Assembly (NCBI RefSeq): GCF_963576615.1
Contig: NC_088711.1
Coordinates: 23,902,182 to 23,966,181, forward strand
Source of the DNA: Watersipora subatra
Taxonomy: Eukaryota > Bryozoa > Gymnolaemata > Cheilostomatida > Watersiporidae
DNA: 64,000 bases
Direction of reading: 5' to 3'
The notes beneath the pieces were generated by a model, which did no database searches, had not been told where the DNA came from, and worked only from the letters and a program-made list of their open reading frames with translations. This document shows positions 63,536 through 64,000 of the stretch, piece after piece. The position numbers and the translations under genes are program-made. Within the stretch, counting starts at the first letter, position 1, and each line of letters begins with the position of its first letter.

Positions 63536-64000
63536 CGCAGCAAGTTTTAAATATCATTTAATAAATGTAGATAGTTAGAGTAGGTGAATCTCTTTTAATT
63601 TAATTAGGGATATATTGTTAATTCCTATTCATCAACTGAACAATAATTTTGGTTAGGATTTGTCTCCTTTGCATCTAAGTTTTTGTGACTAACATGAAGT
63701 ATACAAAGCATCAAAAAATGTACTATATCCCTGCAAGTAAGTAAACGTAGGCTGTCATGCCTTGCTGTGCTACAGGGTTCATTAGAGTCTTATGATTGCA
63801 TGTTGTCATTTTGTCGTGTGCATTTTCGTCGCAAGAGACATCACGAAATCATCAATATATCATTTGCCCAGCTTTGATATTTTTCAAGTGTTATATTATA
63901 ACATGCTAAAATTCGAGAAAGTTTGGAAAATTTTAAAAAATTTGCTAAATTTTAGACAAGAGTCTCATAATATAGAATCTTACTAAATAGAGTACGTTAA
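63536..64000. other. intron, nothing recognised
   Basis: No exon or repeat. The Walker A exon expected after exon 27 is not here. Confidence 0.5.

Overview
The window is eukaryotic: genes are split by GT/AG introns, there are no operons or Shine-Dalgarno signals, and the introns are AT-rich and full of transposons and minisatellites. The repeat content (pogo/Tc1-like DNA elements, an RLE-type LINE, tRNA-derived SINEs) and the host protein suggest a marine invertebrate, probably a lophotrochozoan such as a mollusc or bryozoan. The species cannot be fixed from sequence alone.

One host gene runs along the plus strand through almost the whole window (about 2654 to 62427) and continues past at least the right edge. 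I read it as the N-terminal half of an RNF213 (mysterin)-like giant AAA+ ATPase/E3 ubiquitin ligase. Twenty-seven exons were placed by hand, about 4.7 kb of coding sequence in 60 kb. The phase of each donor matches the next acceptor everywhere except between 14230 and 16033, where at least one exon is probably missing from my model. The exons cover helical N-terminal/stalk sequence, a degenerate P-loop exon (40657-40900) and the lead-in to the first well-conserved AAA module. The window ends before the Walker A exon of that module.

Layout: 1-1460, part of a TA-flanked DNA transposon; 1461-1697, 23-bp array; 2654-7085, exons 1-3 with MITE and repeat debris between; 7150-13000, two large arrays (31 bp, 26 bp); 14065-20576, exons 4-10, some introns almost filled by private tandem arrays; 20695-24285, a 33-bp array split by a second copy of the 1-1460 transposon; 24567-35655, exons 11-17, with a foldback element and 63-, 18-, 15- and 53-bp arrays; 36043-37998, three nested DNA elements; 38120-39990, another DNA element and a large palindrome; 40187-40900, exons 18-19; 41283-46050, a 40-bp array of about 4.8 kb; 46481-53350, exons 20-26, with more arrays and a 1.3-kb MITE ending 20 bp before exon 26; 53500-53800, two long palindromes; 53800-57065, a decayed minus-strand LINE; 57180-62000, more DNA elements and SINEs; 62260-62427, exon 27; 62865-63535, a 15-bp array that switches strand several times.

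Tandem arrays make up roughly 19.5 kb (about 30%) of the window. Nearly every long intron has its own unrelated repeat unit. The long open frames inside arrays (22525-24372, 29234-30238, 62831-63487 and others) come from repeat periods that are multiples of three, not from genes.
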